Assembly: GCF_018860155.1 (NCBI RefSeq)
Contig: NZ_JAHKNI010000016.1
Span: forward strand, 124,001 to 188,000
DNA length: 64,000 nucleotides
Source: Nocardia albiluteola
Lineage (GTDB): Bacteria > Actinomycetota > Actinomycetes > Mycobacteriales > Mycobacteriaceae
Direction: 5' to 3'
This document shows positions 1 to 9,209 of the stretch, piece by piece. Numbering within the stretch: the first letter of the stretch is position 1; each line of letters begins with the position of its first letter. The notes under the pieces were generated by a model. It saw only the letters and a program-made list of their open reading frames with translations, was not told the DNA's origin and ran no database searches. A program made the position numbers and the translations under genes.

Positions 1-19
1 GCCGAGCTCGGTATCGAGC

Positions 20-2251
20 GTGAACAGCGCCCTGAGCTGGACGGGGGTCACCGACACTTCCGGCGTTCCCCTGACGAGTTACGTCTTCGCCTCGGCCGGC
101 GACAGCATATTCCACCCGAAGAACACGGCGATGGCCTTCATGCTGGGGCTGGAATACGCGGGCTGGATGGTCATCGTGATCACGGCGATCTGGCTGATCG
201 GCTACGCGTTGAGTTTCAAGTGGCTCAACCTGTTCGGCACGGCGCTCGTGGATGTCTCCGAGAAATTTTCGAGCCAGCTGGCGACCACGATCGTCCTGGT
301 CACCTGTGCGACCATCGGCGCATTCATCGTGGCGTACTTCGTGGTCCGCGGATTCCATGCCAAGGCCACGGCGCAGATAGCGACCATGCTGCTGGTCGGG
401 GTGATCGGGCCGCTGTACCTGGCGCATCCGATGTCGGATGCGATGTCCTCGAACGGCCTGCTGGCCCAGGGGCGGGATCTGGGAATTTCGGTGGCCGCGG
501 GTTTGAACGGCACCGACACCACCGACCCGGCCAGACTGGTGGCGACGATGCAGACCGACCTGGCGGACAATTTCGCGCGACATCCCCTGCAGGTGTGGAA
601 TTTCGGGCACGAGATCGATACCGAGCCGGGATGCGCACAGGCCTGGACGTCCGCCGTGGCCACCGGGAACGAGGGCACGGTCAAGAGCGCCATGCAATCG
701 TGCGGGGACGGTTCCGCGTACAACGCCGCCAATAATCCCAGTGTCGGCCAGATCGGCGCGGGGATTCTGCTGTTGTTCGCCGGGGCAATTCTGCTGCTGT
801 TCGGCGCGTATCTGGCAATCAAGGTGATCAAGTCGGCGCTGGGCGTTATCTGGGCCGGATTTCAGTCGATCATCGGATTTGCCGGGAGCGGGTTCATCTA
901 TGGGCCGCCGCAGATATTTCTGGTTCGGAGTGTCGTAGACGGATTCATCGCCGCCGGGGAGATGGCGATGTATGTCATCTTCACCGGGATCTATGTGCTG
1001 TTCATGGGTGACCTGTTCTCGGTGGCGGGCGGGCAGGTGATGTCCGTATTCGTCATCGGGGCGATTGTGGAGATCGTCGCGATAGTCCAGCTGCGGCATG
1101 TGGGGGCGAGCATGCAGCGGGCCCGTCAGTGGACGACCAATCGGCTGGGGCTGGCGATCCAGGGCGCCGGAGGCGGAGGCGGAGGCGGCGGTGGCGGGGG
1201 AGCGGGGTTCGGCACGGGGGGCGCGGGTTCGATGACCGCGATGGGCGCACTCGGGAATATTAGTGCTCTGAATGGTAATCCGTTGGTGGCATGGGCAGCG
1301 CTCGGAACGCCGAATCCGATCAGCCCCCTTTCTCGGGTGAACAAGAAGATGACCCAGTTGAATAAGAGAATGCTCCTGGATGATCGGTTCAAAGACCCCA
1401 AGGGTGTCGGGCTACAGGGGATGATGCAGGCGGTGCAACTTGGGGCCGCAGCAAAGCGGGGTGCCAGGGCGTACGGTGGGATCAATACGTTCCTCGGTGG
1501 TGGTGCTGCGTTCAATGAAATGAAGACGATGGGAGGTGGATTATCCGATTTTGCCGGTGCCTTGATGGCTGCTGGATTCAAAGATGACAGGATTATCTAT
1601 CATCTTCAGCGGTCGTTTGGTAAAGTCGAACAGAACGCTGCGAATTACATACTATCCGATCAACTGCTCGCTAACGCGGTCGCGGCCATGCAGCGGGCGC
1701 AGTCGTCGGCGGTTCGATTCGTTGATGGCGATCCGAATCAGAGCCCATTCGAGGTGGCAGCGGACTACGCTGCGCTGGAGTCGGCAGTGTTCATGTATCG
1801 CGGCGCGCTCCGCAATGGTATTACGCTTGACGGTGGGGCAGCGAGTGGTCCGGAGCGCGACTTTGCCGACCTCTATATGAGGAATCCCGATATGGCTTTG
1901 TGGAAGGAGCTGAACAAATTGGCAGAGGGGGATGAGCTGGCAATGGGTACCGGCAACCTGGCCGGAATCGACTCGATTGGTGCACAGCGGCTGAAAACGT
2001 GGATCGGCAGCGCGCACTCCGAACGAGTTTCCGATGCTATGCAGAGGGTGATAGGGGACCCTGAAAATTATGACAGGATGCGAGAACTGCGTACGGAGTT
2101 GTCGTATGCTCAGCGGACCGACAGCTTTGCGTCAGGGGTCTCCTTGACCGAGAAGAATACATTGCATCCGCCAGACCAGAGAAAGATGGGAGCACCTACG
2201 AACTGGGGCAGAATGAGCGGGGTGACGCGTCATCTTCAGAGGAGAGCTTGA
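20..2251 (+). CDS. Multi-pass membrane protein, VirB6/TrbL-like
   Basis: GTG at 20 gives 743 residues, but the frame has no stop back to base 2, so the gene may start outside the window. About seven hydrophobic segments are visible, near residues 45-65, 88-110, 118-135, 245-270, 275-295, 310-330 and 335-355. A tract of 13 glycines follows around residue 385. The C-terminal 330 residues are hydrophilic and encoded by DNA with visibly lower G+C. This layout (polytopic N-half, Gly hinge, long cytoplasmic tail) is typical of VirB6/TrbL-type subunits of actinobacterial type IV secretion systems. The family call is from architecture only. The next genes encode wall hydrolases, which would suit an envelope-spanning machine. 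An unrelated polytopic protein remains possible. Confidence 0.6.
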   Translation: MNSALSWTGVTDTSGVPLTSYVFASAGDSIFHPKNTAMAFMLGLEYAGWMVIVITAIWLIGYALSFKWLNLFGTALVDVSEKFSSQLATTIVLVTCATIGAFIVAYFVVRGFHAKATAQIATMLLVGVIGPLYLAHPMSDAMSSNGLLAQGRDLGISVAAGLNGTDTTDPARLVATMQTDLADNFARHPLQVWNFGHEIDTEPGCAQAWTSAVATGNEGTVKSAMQSCGDGSAYNAANNPSVGQIGAGILLLFAGAILLLFGAYLAIKVIKSALGVIWAGFQSIIGFAGSGFIYGPPQIFLVRSVVDGFIAAGEMAMYVIFTGIYVLFMGDLFSVAGGQVMSVFVIGAIVEIVAIVQLRHVGASMQRARQWTTNRLGLAIQGAGGGGGGGGGGGAGFGTGGAGSMTAMGALGNISALNGNPLVAWAALGTPNPISPLSRVNKKMTQLNKRMLLDDRFKDPKGVGLQGMMQAVQLGAAAKRGARAYGGINTFLGGGAAFNEMKTMGGGLSDFAGALMAAGFKDDRIIYHLQRSFGKVEQNAANYILSDQLLANAVAAMQRAQSSAVRFVDGDPNQSPFEVAADYAALESAVFMYRGALRNGITLDGGAASGPERDFADLYMRNPDMALWKELNKLAEGDELAMGTGNLAGIDSIGAQRLKTWIGSAHSERVSDAMQRVIGDPENYDRMRELRTELSYAQRTDSFASGVSLTEKNTLHPPDQRKMGAPTNWGRMSGVTRHLQRRA

Positions 2252-2287
2252 TGGTGAGTTTGTCGCACTCGAAATCTGCCTAGCGCT

Positions 2288-2434
2288 ATGACCACAGACG
2301 ATACGGAGAACGATGCGGGTCGTGTGATGTACAGGATGAATAGTAATGCCGCAAAGAATTTTATCGATTCCGCCATCACGTGGGCAGGGATACCAATTCG
2401 GCCAGTAAGTCGAAAAGATGACGCAAGACTATGA
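2288..2434 (+). CDS. Possible 48-residue small protein
   Basis: A short open frame starts with ATG at 2288 and ends at 2434, in the lower-G+C gap between two larger genes. The product is hydrophilic with one weakly amphipathic stretch and no recognisable family. A second start codon overlaps its stop (ATGA at 2431) and reads only 20 codons. No good ribosome binding site is visible. It may be chance, or a remnant of a decayed gene. Confidence 0.2.
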   Translation: MTTDDTENDAGRVMYRMNSNAAKNFIDSAITWAGIPIRPVSRKDDARL

Positions 2435-2530
2435 TGGCAAAACGCAAACTCGGAAATCTTGACGGTATCAAATGGACGGATACGAGTGGCTGAGTGACGC
2501 GGCATTGCTCGGGTTGGAGAGTAGAGCATC

Positions 2531-3496
2531 GTGACGACACCTGGTATGCAGGACGATGTCGGCGCCGAGGAAGAAGGGCGGCCCCGGCACCGCTCTCGGC
2601 GCATCGTTACGGCCGCGAGAGCCCGTCGCGTGATCTACTGGGTCGGCCGGGTTCTTCCGGAGATCGGTCCGGTCGGGTGGTTGGTCGTGGCCGTCATCAT
2701 CGTGGTGGTCCTCTTTGGTGTGGTGCTCCTGATGACGGTGGTCATACTCGACAGTCAGTCCTCGTCGGTGGCACAGGACTGGTTCTACCAGTGCGACAGC
2801 GCAATCGGGCCCGAAACTGCGGCGACCTCGACGGATACGCCCGAAACAACCGCTCCCGCGTCCGAATCCCTGTCACCGTTGGATATTCCGACCACCAACC
2901 CCTATGCCGGGCTCACTTTCTCGCCCGGTGACAATCCCTCCTCGTGGGATCTGGCCTGTGCCACCGCAATGGCGTCGGCCCCCTATCAGCTGCCCCCGCT
3001 GCAGACCATCGCGTCGGGGATTGATGTCGACTGCATCCGTCAGGTGGCGCTGGCCGCTCTGGGCACGCCTTCTGTGGACCCCGCCGGGCTGGCTCAGGGG
3101 ATGATCAGTCAAGCGTCACAGATCAATTCGACCGGACGATGCCAGCTTCCGGCGGCGGCGTACCCGATGAGTGGGCCGCCCGCGCCGACCGCGGTTACCC
3201 TGCCGCCGGCGCCCATCGTCACCAGCGCCTGTCCCAAATCGGGATCCGCCACCATCCTGCTGCCTGGAACCCTTGCCGCACAGGGGTTGTGCGGCCAGCG
3301 TGTTGCCGCTGCCGCGATCTCGCCCGGCGATCTGGTGTTCTGGGCGTTCAGCAACAACGCGCCCACCCACGTCGGCGTCGCGGTGTCACCCTCGCAGATC
3401 GTCACCTCGGATCCGGCCAGCGGTCGGGTGGTCGAGCAGGCGATGCCGAATGGGCGGGACGTGCGGGTCAAGCGGGTACTGGCGGGGTCTTCGTGA
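2531..3496 (+). CDS. Membrane-anchored NlpC/P60-like protein without the Cys motif
   Basis: GTG start, 321 residues. A basic cytoplasmic N-terminus is followed by one strong transmembrane segment at about residues 48-73. A Thr/Ser/Pro-rich stalk follows, then an exported region of about 220 residues with several Cys. The last 60 residues (PGDLVFWAF, then THVGVAVSP) match the second half of the NlpC/P60 fold, including the conserved His. The DCSG motif that supplies the catalytic Cys in the active relatives at 3569, 5237 and 26310 is absent, so cleavage activity is doubtful. Its position after the VirB6-like gene suggests a wall-remodelling or scaffold role in the same envelope machine. That is inference. 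Confidence 0.6.
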   Translation: MTTPGMQDDVGAEEEGRPRHRSRRIVTAARARRVIYWVGRVLPEIGPVGWLVVAVIIVVVLFGVVLLMTVVILDSQSSSVAQDWFYQCDSAIGPETAATSTDTPETTAPASESLSPLDIPTTNPYAGLTFSPGDNPSSWDLACATAMASAPYQLPPLQTIASGIDVDCIRQVALAALGTPSVDPAGLAQGMISQASQINSTGRCQLPAAAYPMSGPPAPTAVTLPPAPIVTSACPKSGSATILLPGTLAAQGLCGQRVAAAAISPGDLVFWAFSNNAPTHVGVAVSPSQIVTSDPASGRVVEQAMPNGRDVRVKRVLAGSS

Positions 3497-3568
3497 GTGG
3501 CGGGTGTGGACGACGGGCCGTGTGGGGATGACCGGTTGGCGTGAGGTTTTCGCGCGCGGCGGTGGACG

Positions 3569-5137
3569 GTGACGAGTCCGCCCGGAGATACCGTCGTGGT
3601 CGACGGGGCCGGTGGATCGGTCGATGGTCACGTGGAAGCGCCTGGGGCGAACGGGGATCCGGCGTCCGCGGCCGCCACGCCCTGGTCGGGACAGGCCGTA
3701 CCGCAGCAACGCCGACAGCGAACCGCACATGGCGCGGATACTCCCTGGTCCGCGGGGCCGGGTGGGCCGAGCGCCGCGGGATCGAATGGCGCCACGCAGG
3801 ATTCGGCTGGCGCGGCGGCTGCGGGCGGGGCGGCGTCGGCCGCCCCGCCCCCGGCCGGGCCGAGCGGCCCGGTAACGGCGGGCACCGGTGTAACCCCCGG
3901 AACTGCCGCAGGTGCGAGCGGTTCAGCTGTCGGATCGACATCCGCGTCGGGCGGCGATCAGAGTCTCTCGCCGTCCACCGCCGTTGCCCAGGGCGCGCCG
4001 CAACCGGGCGCGACAGGTTCCCCGTGGTCGGGGGCTACCGGTGCGGGTTCGGCTGGACCGCAGGTGGATATGGGCAAGCTTGCCGAGGCCGTGCCGGCAC
4101 TGGTGTCGGCGGCGACGCCCATGCTGATGATGCTGCCGCTGCTCGCATCTTCCCTCCTGGGGAGCGGTGGCGGATCGGGAAGTGGTTCCGGCGCTTCGGG
4201 TTCGAGTCCGGCCCAGCAGGCGCGCGATGCGCTCGGTTCGCTGCGGAATGCGTACGGATCGGGCAACGGCGGCGGCACCGGATCGGGGAGTACGGGTTTG
4301 CAGGGCGCCGGCAACGGATCGGGGAGTACGGGTTCGCAAGGCTCCGGTAACGGCTCCGGAAGTAGTGGCGGCTCCGGGGCGACCGCCGCCGCGATCGAGG
4401 CCACCCGGATCTATCAGGCCCACGCCGCGAGTGCGTTCAGCGCATTGGACAACACTCTCGCCACCGAGATTCAACGCTTCGCGGGGTCGCACTCCGTTGA
4501 CAAGGCCAGGATGGACGCCCTCATGACGGCGCTGGATACCGCTCTGGCCCAGGTGGGGCCGAACGCTCTCATCGGCGCGGCGGGCCAGCAACAGGTCACC
4601 CATGTCATCGATCAGGCCGTGGCCTACGCCGAAAAGCTCGCTGGGAAGACCAGTCTCGGGGCTCAGGCCACCGCCCAGGTCGTCGAAATGCTCGCGAACG
4701 AGTACCTGGTGGTCCTCTCCGGCCAGGGCACCGCGCCCGTCATCACGAGCGCCGCGACGTACGCGGCCACCGGTGAATCCGCCGCCGTCCAGTCGGCGAT
4801 CTCGGTCGCGCTGTCCGAGGTCGGTAAGCCGTACGTCTACGGCGCCGAGGGGCCGGATTCCTTCGACTGCTCCGGCCTGACGCAGTACTCTGCCGCGGCG
4901 GCGGGCGTGAGCATTCCCCGCACCGCGGCCGAGCAGTACCAGAGCCTCCCGCACGTCAACCCCTCGGATATCAAGCCAGGCGACCTGATATTCCCGGCCG
5001 CCGAATTCAACGGGGGCAGTCCCGATCACGTGATCATGTACATCGGGAACGGCGAATGCGTCGAGGCTCCGCATACGGGCGCGTACGTCAGAGTCGTCCC
5101 GCTGCCCAGCAGTTATGCGGCCAGCCGGTGGGCATAG
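3569..5137 (+). CDS. Modular NlpC/P60 peptidoglycan endopeptidase with Gly/Ser-rich linker
   Basis: GTG start, 522 residues. Residues 1-165 are Ala/Gly/Pro-rich and low in complexity. Residues 168-200 form a hydrophobic Met/Leu-rich segment, followed by a Gly/Ser linker containing a 36-bp tandem repeat. A helical domain at about 275-390 is shared with the protein at 8070-9209. The NlpC/P60 domain occupies about 408-522, with Cys434 in FDCSG, His487 in PDHVIMY and His502 in APHTG, so the triad appears intact. This family cleaves D-iGlu-diaminopimelate-type bonds in peptide stems. There is no classical signal peptide, which fits export by the ESX system or a leaderless route. The gene lies between two other hydrolase genes in the same direction. 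Confidence 0.75.
   Translation: MTSPPGDTVVVDGAGGSVDGHVEAPGANGDPASAAATPWSGQAVPQQRRQRTAHGADTPWSAGPGGPSAAGSNGATQDSAGAAAAGGAASAAPPPAGPSGPVTAGTGVTPGTAAGASGSAVGSTSASGGDQSLSPSTAVAQGAPQPGATGSPWSGATGAGSAGPQVDMGKLAEAVPALVSAATPMLMMLPLLASSLLGSGGGSGSGSGASGSSPAQQARDALGSLRNAYGSGNGGGTGSGSTGLQGAGNGSGSTGSQGSGNGSGSSGGSGATAAAIEATRIYQAHAASAFSALDNTLATEIQRFAGSHSVDKARMDALMTALDTALAQVGPNALIGAAGQQQVTHVIDQAVAYAEKLAGKTSLGAQATAQVVEMLANEYLVVLSGQGTAPVITSAATYAATGESAAVQSAISVALSEVGKPYVYGAEGPDSFDCSGLTQYSAAAAGVSIPRTAAEQYQSLPHVNPSDIKPGDLIFPAAEFNGGSPDHVIMYIGNGECVEAPHTGAYVRVVPLPSSYAASRWA
4280..4351 (+). repeat. Two 36-bp in-frame tandem copies in a Gly/Ser linker
   Basis: Copies at 4280-4315 and 4316-4351 differ at only a few positions, and a more decayed partial copy follows. 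They encode a flexible Gly/Ser/Asn linker between the hydrophobic segment and the helical domain. Replication slippage is the likely origin. Confidence 0.75.
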
Positions 5138-5236
5138 TGACAGCACCGTCACGGTCCGCCCGCGATGGTCTCCAAGGTCGGGAATACCGCATATTCATCG
5201 ATAGCAGGGAATGCGAGGGAGGAAGGCAATGGCACC

Positions 5237-6274
5237 ATGACCGACTATGTCACTGACGCCGAATCCGCAGCCCGGAATCTCCAGGCGCAGCAGAATGCGT
5301 CGAACGGCCTCAAGGGAGTGGTTGCGGCCGTGCGGGACTACCTCGTCGTGTCGGTGGAGCTACTGGGTAGCGGTCGGCCGCAGGATGCTCCCAACTTCTC
5401 CGCACAGATCAGCGCGACGGAGGCTGGAAAGAACTACAAGGCCCTGACCGATACCACTGATAAATCGACGCTGGCCACCGCGTACAACGCGAATGTCGGG
5501 CATGTCGCGGAGATCGCCCAGCAATTGGTCGACCGGCAGAGCCATGTAGGCGGCCGGGTGTCCGACGTCGCCACCATCGCCCAGGGCACATCGCATACGA
5601 TCGAGGGACGAATCGCGACATTGCAGGGCGCCCTGGACAATCCGCGGCTTCCGGCCCCGCCTCGCCACGATTATTCGTCGGAGGGGGGGATGATCGATGC
5701 CTGCCTCGCGGCGGTCGACAATGTCTACTCCGACCTGCAGGATGCGACTTCCGCAATCCAGGTTCGCGCCGATTCCATCGCCAATCAGGCGCGTCCCGTG
5801 GTTCCGGCCGGTGGCACGGTGACCCAGCCTGTTTCTAGCTATGGGCCGGTGTCCTATGGCTCACAGTTGCCTGCGTCCACCGTGGCGGCCATGGTCAGCG
5901 GTGTGACCGATACGACGAAGAAGAATTTCCTCGCGGCGGCGCTGGGCAAGATAGGTGATCCGTACGTCTGGGGCGCCGAGGGGCCGAATGCCTTCGACTG
6001 TTCCGGGCTCGTGCAGTATTCCGCCGAACAGGCCGGGGTCAAGAATATGCCGCGCACATCGGAGGAACAATATGCCGCGACCGCGTCGCATCCGGTCAGC
6101 CCGCAAAATCTGCAGAAGGGTGATCTGGTCTTCTCGGAATTCGGTCCCGGCGGGCCTGGTCACGTCATGATCTACGCCGGTAATGGCTATGTGGTCGAGG
6201 CGCCCCACACCGGCGACGTCGTCAAGCTCTACCCTCTCTCGCAGGTGGGCGCCTTCCAAGCCACTCGCTTCTGA
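5237..6274 (+). CDS. Modular NlpC/P60 endopeptidase with helical N-terminal domain
   Basis: The preferred start is ATG 5237, preceded by a GGGAGGAAGG-type ribosome site, giving 345 residues. An earlier in-frame ATG at 5165 lacks one. Residues 10-190 form a helical domain with the signature VELLGSGRPQDAP. It is recognisable also in the products at 22384, 25055 and 57128 (VDLLG followed by a short Pro-containing loop). The NlpC/P60 domain spans about 228-345, with Cys255 (FDCSG), His309 (GHVMIY) and His324 (APHTG). It probably acts on peptidoglycan stem peptides outside the membrane. No Sec signal is seen. A near-perfect hairpin terminates the transcript just downstream. Confidence 0.8.
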   Translation: MTDYVTDAESAARNLQAQQNASNGLKGVVAAVRDYLVVSVELLGSGRPQDAPNFSAQISATEAGKNYKALTDTTDKSTLATAYNANVGHVAEIAQQLVDRQSHVGGRVSDVATIAQGTSHTIEGRIATLQGALDNPRLPAPPRHDYSSEGGMIDACLAAVDNVYSDLQDATSAIQVRADSIANQARPVVPAGGTVTQPVSSYGPVSYGSQLPASTVAAMVSGVTDTTKKNFLAAALGKIGDPYVWGAEGPNAFDCSGLVQYSAEQAGVKNMPRTSEEQYAATASHPVSPQNLQKGDLVFSEFGPGGPGHVMIYAGNGYVVEAPHTGDVVKLYPLSQVGAFQATRF

Positions 6275-6279
6275 AAGGC

Positions 6280-6318
6280 GACGAGGACCGTGGCGGAAAT
6301 CTCGCCACGGTCCTCGTC
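6280..6318. terminator. Bidirectional hairpin terminator, 16-bp perfect stem
   Basis: GACGAGGACCGTGGCG at 6280-6295 pairs without mismatch with 6303-6318 across a 7-base loop. It lies between two convergent genes (stops at 6274 and 6348). There is no U tract, which is usual in actinobacteria. Confidence 0.85.
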
Positions 6319-6347
6319 TATTCGAAGGGTCTCTGGGGTGTCGGGAA

Positions 6348-7832
6348 CTACGCCGGGGCAGCGGGAAGCGAGTCCGAGGGGGCTTTGGACAGCGGGTCGG
6401 CGATGTCCTCGAGTGACTGCCCTTCGGCGTTGACACCGAAGAACCACGCGACCAACCCGCCCCCGATCATGGCCGCCGCCCCGATGATATAGCCGATGGT
6501 GAGCGGGAACCGGTCCGGATTCGGGTTGTCCGAGCCGCCGATCAGGTGGCCGAACAGCCACGGCGCCACGACGCCGCCCGCGCCCTGCGAGATGGCGAAG
6601 AAGAACGAAATCGCCTGTCCGCGAAGCTCGAGCGGGAAGATCTCGCTGACCGTGAGATAGGCCGAGGAGGCGCCCGCCGAGGCGAAGAAGAAGATGACGC
6701 ACCAGAAGATCGTCTGGGTGGTGGCGTTGAGTATCCCCGCGTGGAAGGCCCACGCCGAAGCCAGAAGCAGCGCACCGGATACCACGTAGGTGGAACAGAT
6801 CATCACCCGGCGGCCGATGCTGTCGAACAGCGGGCCGAGCAGGAGCGGGCCGATCAGGTTACCGACCGCGAAGGGGAAGAAGTAGTACCCGGTGTGGTCG
6901 GCCGGCACGTGATAGAAGTGGATCAGGACCAGGCCCTCGGTGAAGAAGATCGCGTTGTAGAGGAAGGCCTGCGTGACCATCATCGTGAAGCCGAGGAACG
7001 ACCGAGAGGGATAGCGGCCGAAGAAGATTCGTGCCATCTGCAGATAGGACAACTGGTCGGTGTCGACGATGTCCAACGCCTTGCTCGGGTCGACCGGCGG
7101 CAGCTCCACGCCGCCCTGGCGGAGCCGCTCTTCGATCTCGTCGACGGTTCGCTCGGCCTCCTCCGCACGGCCGTGGGTCAAGAGCCAGCGCGGGCTCTCG
7201 GGAATGGCCTTGCGCAGGAAGATGATGATGAAACCGAGCACCGGGCCGATGAAGAAGCCGATGCGCCAACCCCATTGGATCGGCACGTAGTGCTCGTTGA
7301 ACAGGGCGAGGCTCGCCGCCGCGCCCAAAGCCGCACCGCACCAGTAGGTTCCGTTGACCGCGATATCCACCCGGCCGCGGTAACGCGAGGGCATGATCTC
7401 GTCGATCGCCGAGTTGATCGCGGTGTATTCGCCCCCGATGCCGAGGCCGGCGATGAAGCGGAAGAAGTAGAGCGAGAACGCACCCCAGGACAGCCCGGCC
7501 AGGCCGCTACCGATCAGATAGATGGCCAGGGTCAGGATGAACAGCTTCTTGCGGCCGAGCTTGTCGGTGATGCGGCCGAACACGAGCGCGCCGACGACCT
7601 GCCCGGCGAGATACCACGATGCCGTCGCGCCGACCTGGCCGCTGGTCATGTGCAGGGTGTGCGGGCTCTGCAGCAATCCGCCCATGCTGCTGACGATTTG
7701 GATCTCTAGGCCGTCCAGAATCCACGAGACCCCGAGGCCGACGACGATCAGCCAGTGAAAGCTGGTCCAGGGGAGTCTATCCATTCGTGCCGGGACCAAA
7801 CTTCGGATGACCTGTGGTGGGGCAATCGACAT
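6348..7832 (-). CDS. MFS transporter, sugar/metabolite-proton symporter type
   Basis: 494 residues from ATG at 7832, with a GGTGAG ribosome site. Twelve membrane helices can be placed. Family signatures are the loop 2-3 motif GRITDKLGRKK, an RYRGR motif in the 4-5 loop, PESPRWL at the end of helix 6 and a repeat of the loop motif (GPLFDSIGRRV). These mark the sugar-porter/metabolite-H+ symporter branch of the major facilitator superfamily. The substrate cannot be told from sequence. The gene stands alone on the minus strand, ends at a shared terminator, and has a palindromic element about 150 bp upstream (7981-7994). Confidence 0.88.
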   Translation of the reverse strand: MSIAPPQVIRSLVPARMDRLPWTSFHWLIVVGLGVSWILDGLEIQIVSSMGGLLQSPHTLHMTSGQVGATASWYLAGQVVGALVFGRITDKLGRKKLFILTLAIYLIGSGLAGLSWGAFSLYFFRFIAGLGIGGEYTAINSAIDEIMPSRYRGRVDIAVNGTYWCGAALGAAASLALFNEHYVPIQWGWRIGFFIGPVLGFIIIFLRKAIPESPRWLLTHGRAEEAERTVDEIEERLRQGGVELPPVDPSKALDIVDTDQLSYLQMARIFFGRYPSRSFLGFTMMVTQAFLYNAIFFTEGLVLIHFYHVPADHTGYYFFPFAVGNLIGPLLLGPLFDSIGRRVMICSTYVVSGALLLASAWAFHAGILNATTQTIFWCVIFFFASAGASSAYLTVSEIFPLELRGQAISFFFAISQGAGGVVAPWLFGHLIGGSDNPNPDRFPLTIGYIIGAAAMIGGGLVAWFFGVNAEGQSLEDIADPLSKAPSDSLPAAPA

Positions 7833-7980
7833 ATGTACTCACCTTTTTGTGTTGTGCAGTGGTCTCGACCGGAGTCCGGGCTCGACGTACTGTGTGACGC
7901 GGCCGAGACCCGAGGCTCGCCCCTGTGGAGCCCCGGGTGGCGACCGCCCTCAGGTGAGGATCCTAACATTATCGGGCGTC

Positions 7981-7994
7981 CCGCTATATAACGG
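7981..7994. promoter_or_regulatory. 14-bp palindromic element, CCGCTATATAACGG
   Basis: This is one of four strong members of a recurrent class (also at 47444, 49678 and 55154). It is followed directly by TTCATTGAACG, another short inverted repeat. It lies upstream of the MFS gene, whose start is 148 bp away, and behind the stop of the convergently placed SLT gene. It is likely an operator. Confidence 0.45.
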
Positions 7995-8069
7995 TTCATT
8001 GAACGTGTCTGCTTGGGCGAGTCCGCAATGTATGCTCGAATGTCGCTGGGGGCCAACGGTAGCCGATGA

Positions 8070-9209
8070 TCAGTACCCGATGTAGGAACGACCCTCGTGC
8101 AATCGGATGATGCCCGGAACGTTGTCGAGGGACCCGTATCGGGCGATGGCGTACCTGACCCCGGCGACGATGTTGTCCACCGGATTCCAGATGTTGGTGT
8201 GCCCCGGCAGCGCATGCGCGTAGAAGGTCGAGTCGATGGTCTGCATCAGCCCCTTGGACGGATGTCCCGCTGCGGCATTGCTGTCCCAGCCGTTGATCGC
8301 GTTGGGATTGCCGCCGGACTCGTGCTGCACGATCGCCGCGATGTCGGCGGGATCGATATGGCTCACGTCGTACCCATTCTGCGCCAGCAGTCCCAGCGCC
8401 GAGCCGATCCACTGCGCCTCGGTCCCACTGGGCCGCGCCAACGGTGGACCCGACTCGAAACCGGAGGCGCCGACCGCAGGCTGATACCGCGACTCGCGCA
8501 GGTACCGATCGGCCAGTGCCGAGATCCGTGCCGCGGTCAGCCGCGTGGCCGATTGTCCATGCCCCACAACGACTCCCGCGCGCTGCAGCGCCGCATCCAG
8601 CGTGTTGATCAACAGCTGGTGCCCCGCGGCTGAGTCCGGGACGTTGCCCAGCGCCGTCACGGAGGCATCCGCATCGGCGATAATCGCCGCCAGCTCCGCC
8701 CGCCCTCGGACGGTGGTACCCGCGGCCTCCGAAAGCAGCTGCTCCAGTTCGGCATTCAGATCGCCCATCGCATCCGCCGCCCGCGATGCGGTGCCGGCCG
8801 CGGTGGAGTATCCCGAATTCATATGCCCGTCCCAGACGATGGGTCCGGAAGGCATTTGTGTGGCAGCGAGATTCGGGGGGATGAACGACTGGCCGGCGGA
8901 GGGTAGCGGGTTACCACTCCCGTAGCTGGCCGCGATGGAGCCCAGCGCACCCAGTGCCGCCGTCGCCATCGGCGGCGCGGTCGGCAGGCCGCCGAGAGCG
9001 GCCGGAGCGGATATCGGCGCTGGAGCGACCTTTCCGGTGCGGACTTCGATCGCCGGTGGATTATCCTGTGCGGCAGTTATTGTGGATGTCGCCCGCAGGG
9101 GGGTGATACGCGGCTGTCTCCGGGGGCGGTGCGAGGGTGGGGGAGCGGTGGTGACTTCGGGCTGTACGTCCTGGAGCCCGGGTTCCGGAGTTTGCCGCGG
9201 GGAGGACAT
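8070..9209 (-). CDS. Modular lytic transglycosylase-like protein (SLT domain)
   Basis: The preferred start is ATG 9209 (379 residues), which overlaps the stop of a 23-codon leader frame. A further upstream in-frame start at 9392 would add 61 residues without domain character. The N-terminal 110 residues are Pro/Ala-rich. Residues about 140-250 hold a helical domain resembling that of the protein at 3569. Residues 285-379 are an SLT-type domain with a likely catalytic Glu297 in QHESGG and the conserved run AAGHPSKGLMQ. Such enzymes cleave the glycan strand to 1,6-anhydro products. The same C-terminal domain recurs almost unchanged in 57128-58126. Confidence 0.78.
   Translation of the reverse strand: MSSPRQTPEPGLQDVQPEVTTAPPPSHRPRRQPRITPLRATSTITAAQDNPPAIEVRTGKVAPAPISAPAALGGLPTAPPMATAALGALGSIAASYGSGNPLPSAGQSFIPPNLAATQMPSGPIVWDGHMNSGYSTAAGTASRAADAMGDLNAELEQLLSEAAGTTVRGRAELAAIIADADASVTALGNVPDSAAGHQLLINTLDAALQRAGVVVGHGQSATRLTAARISALADRYLRESRYQPAVGASGFESGPPLARPSGTEAQWIGSALGLLAQNGYDVSHIDPADIAAIVQHESGGNPNAINGWDSNAAAGHPSKGLMQTIDSTFYAHALPGHTNIWNPVDNIVAGVRYAIARYGSLDNVPGIIRLHEGRSYIGY

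Noticed and set aside
4250..4400. Short regular repeats considered as CRISPR-like or minisatellite
   Set aside because: Copies are adjacent without spacers, in frame, and encode Gly/Ser linkers. The same holds for 10793-10864 and 36194-36241.
5169..5184. Possible further copy of the TTCCC-N6-GGGAA element before the 5237 gene
   Set aside because: Only the GGGAA half is intact. The left arm matches three of five bases.
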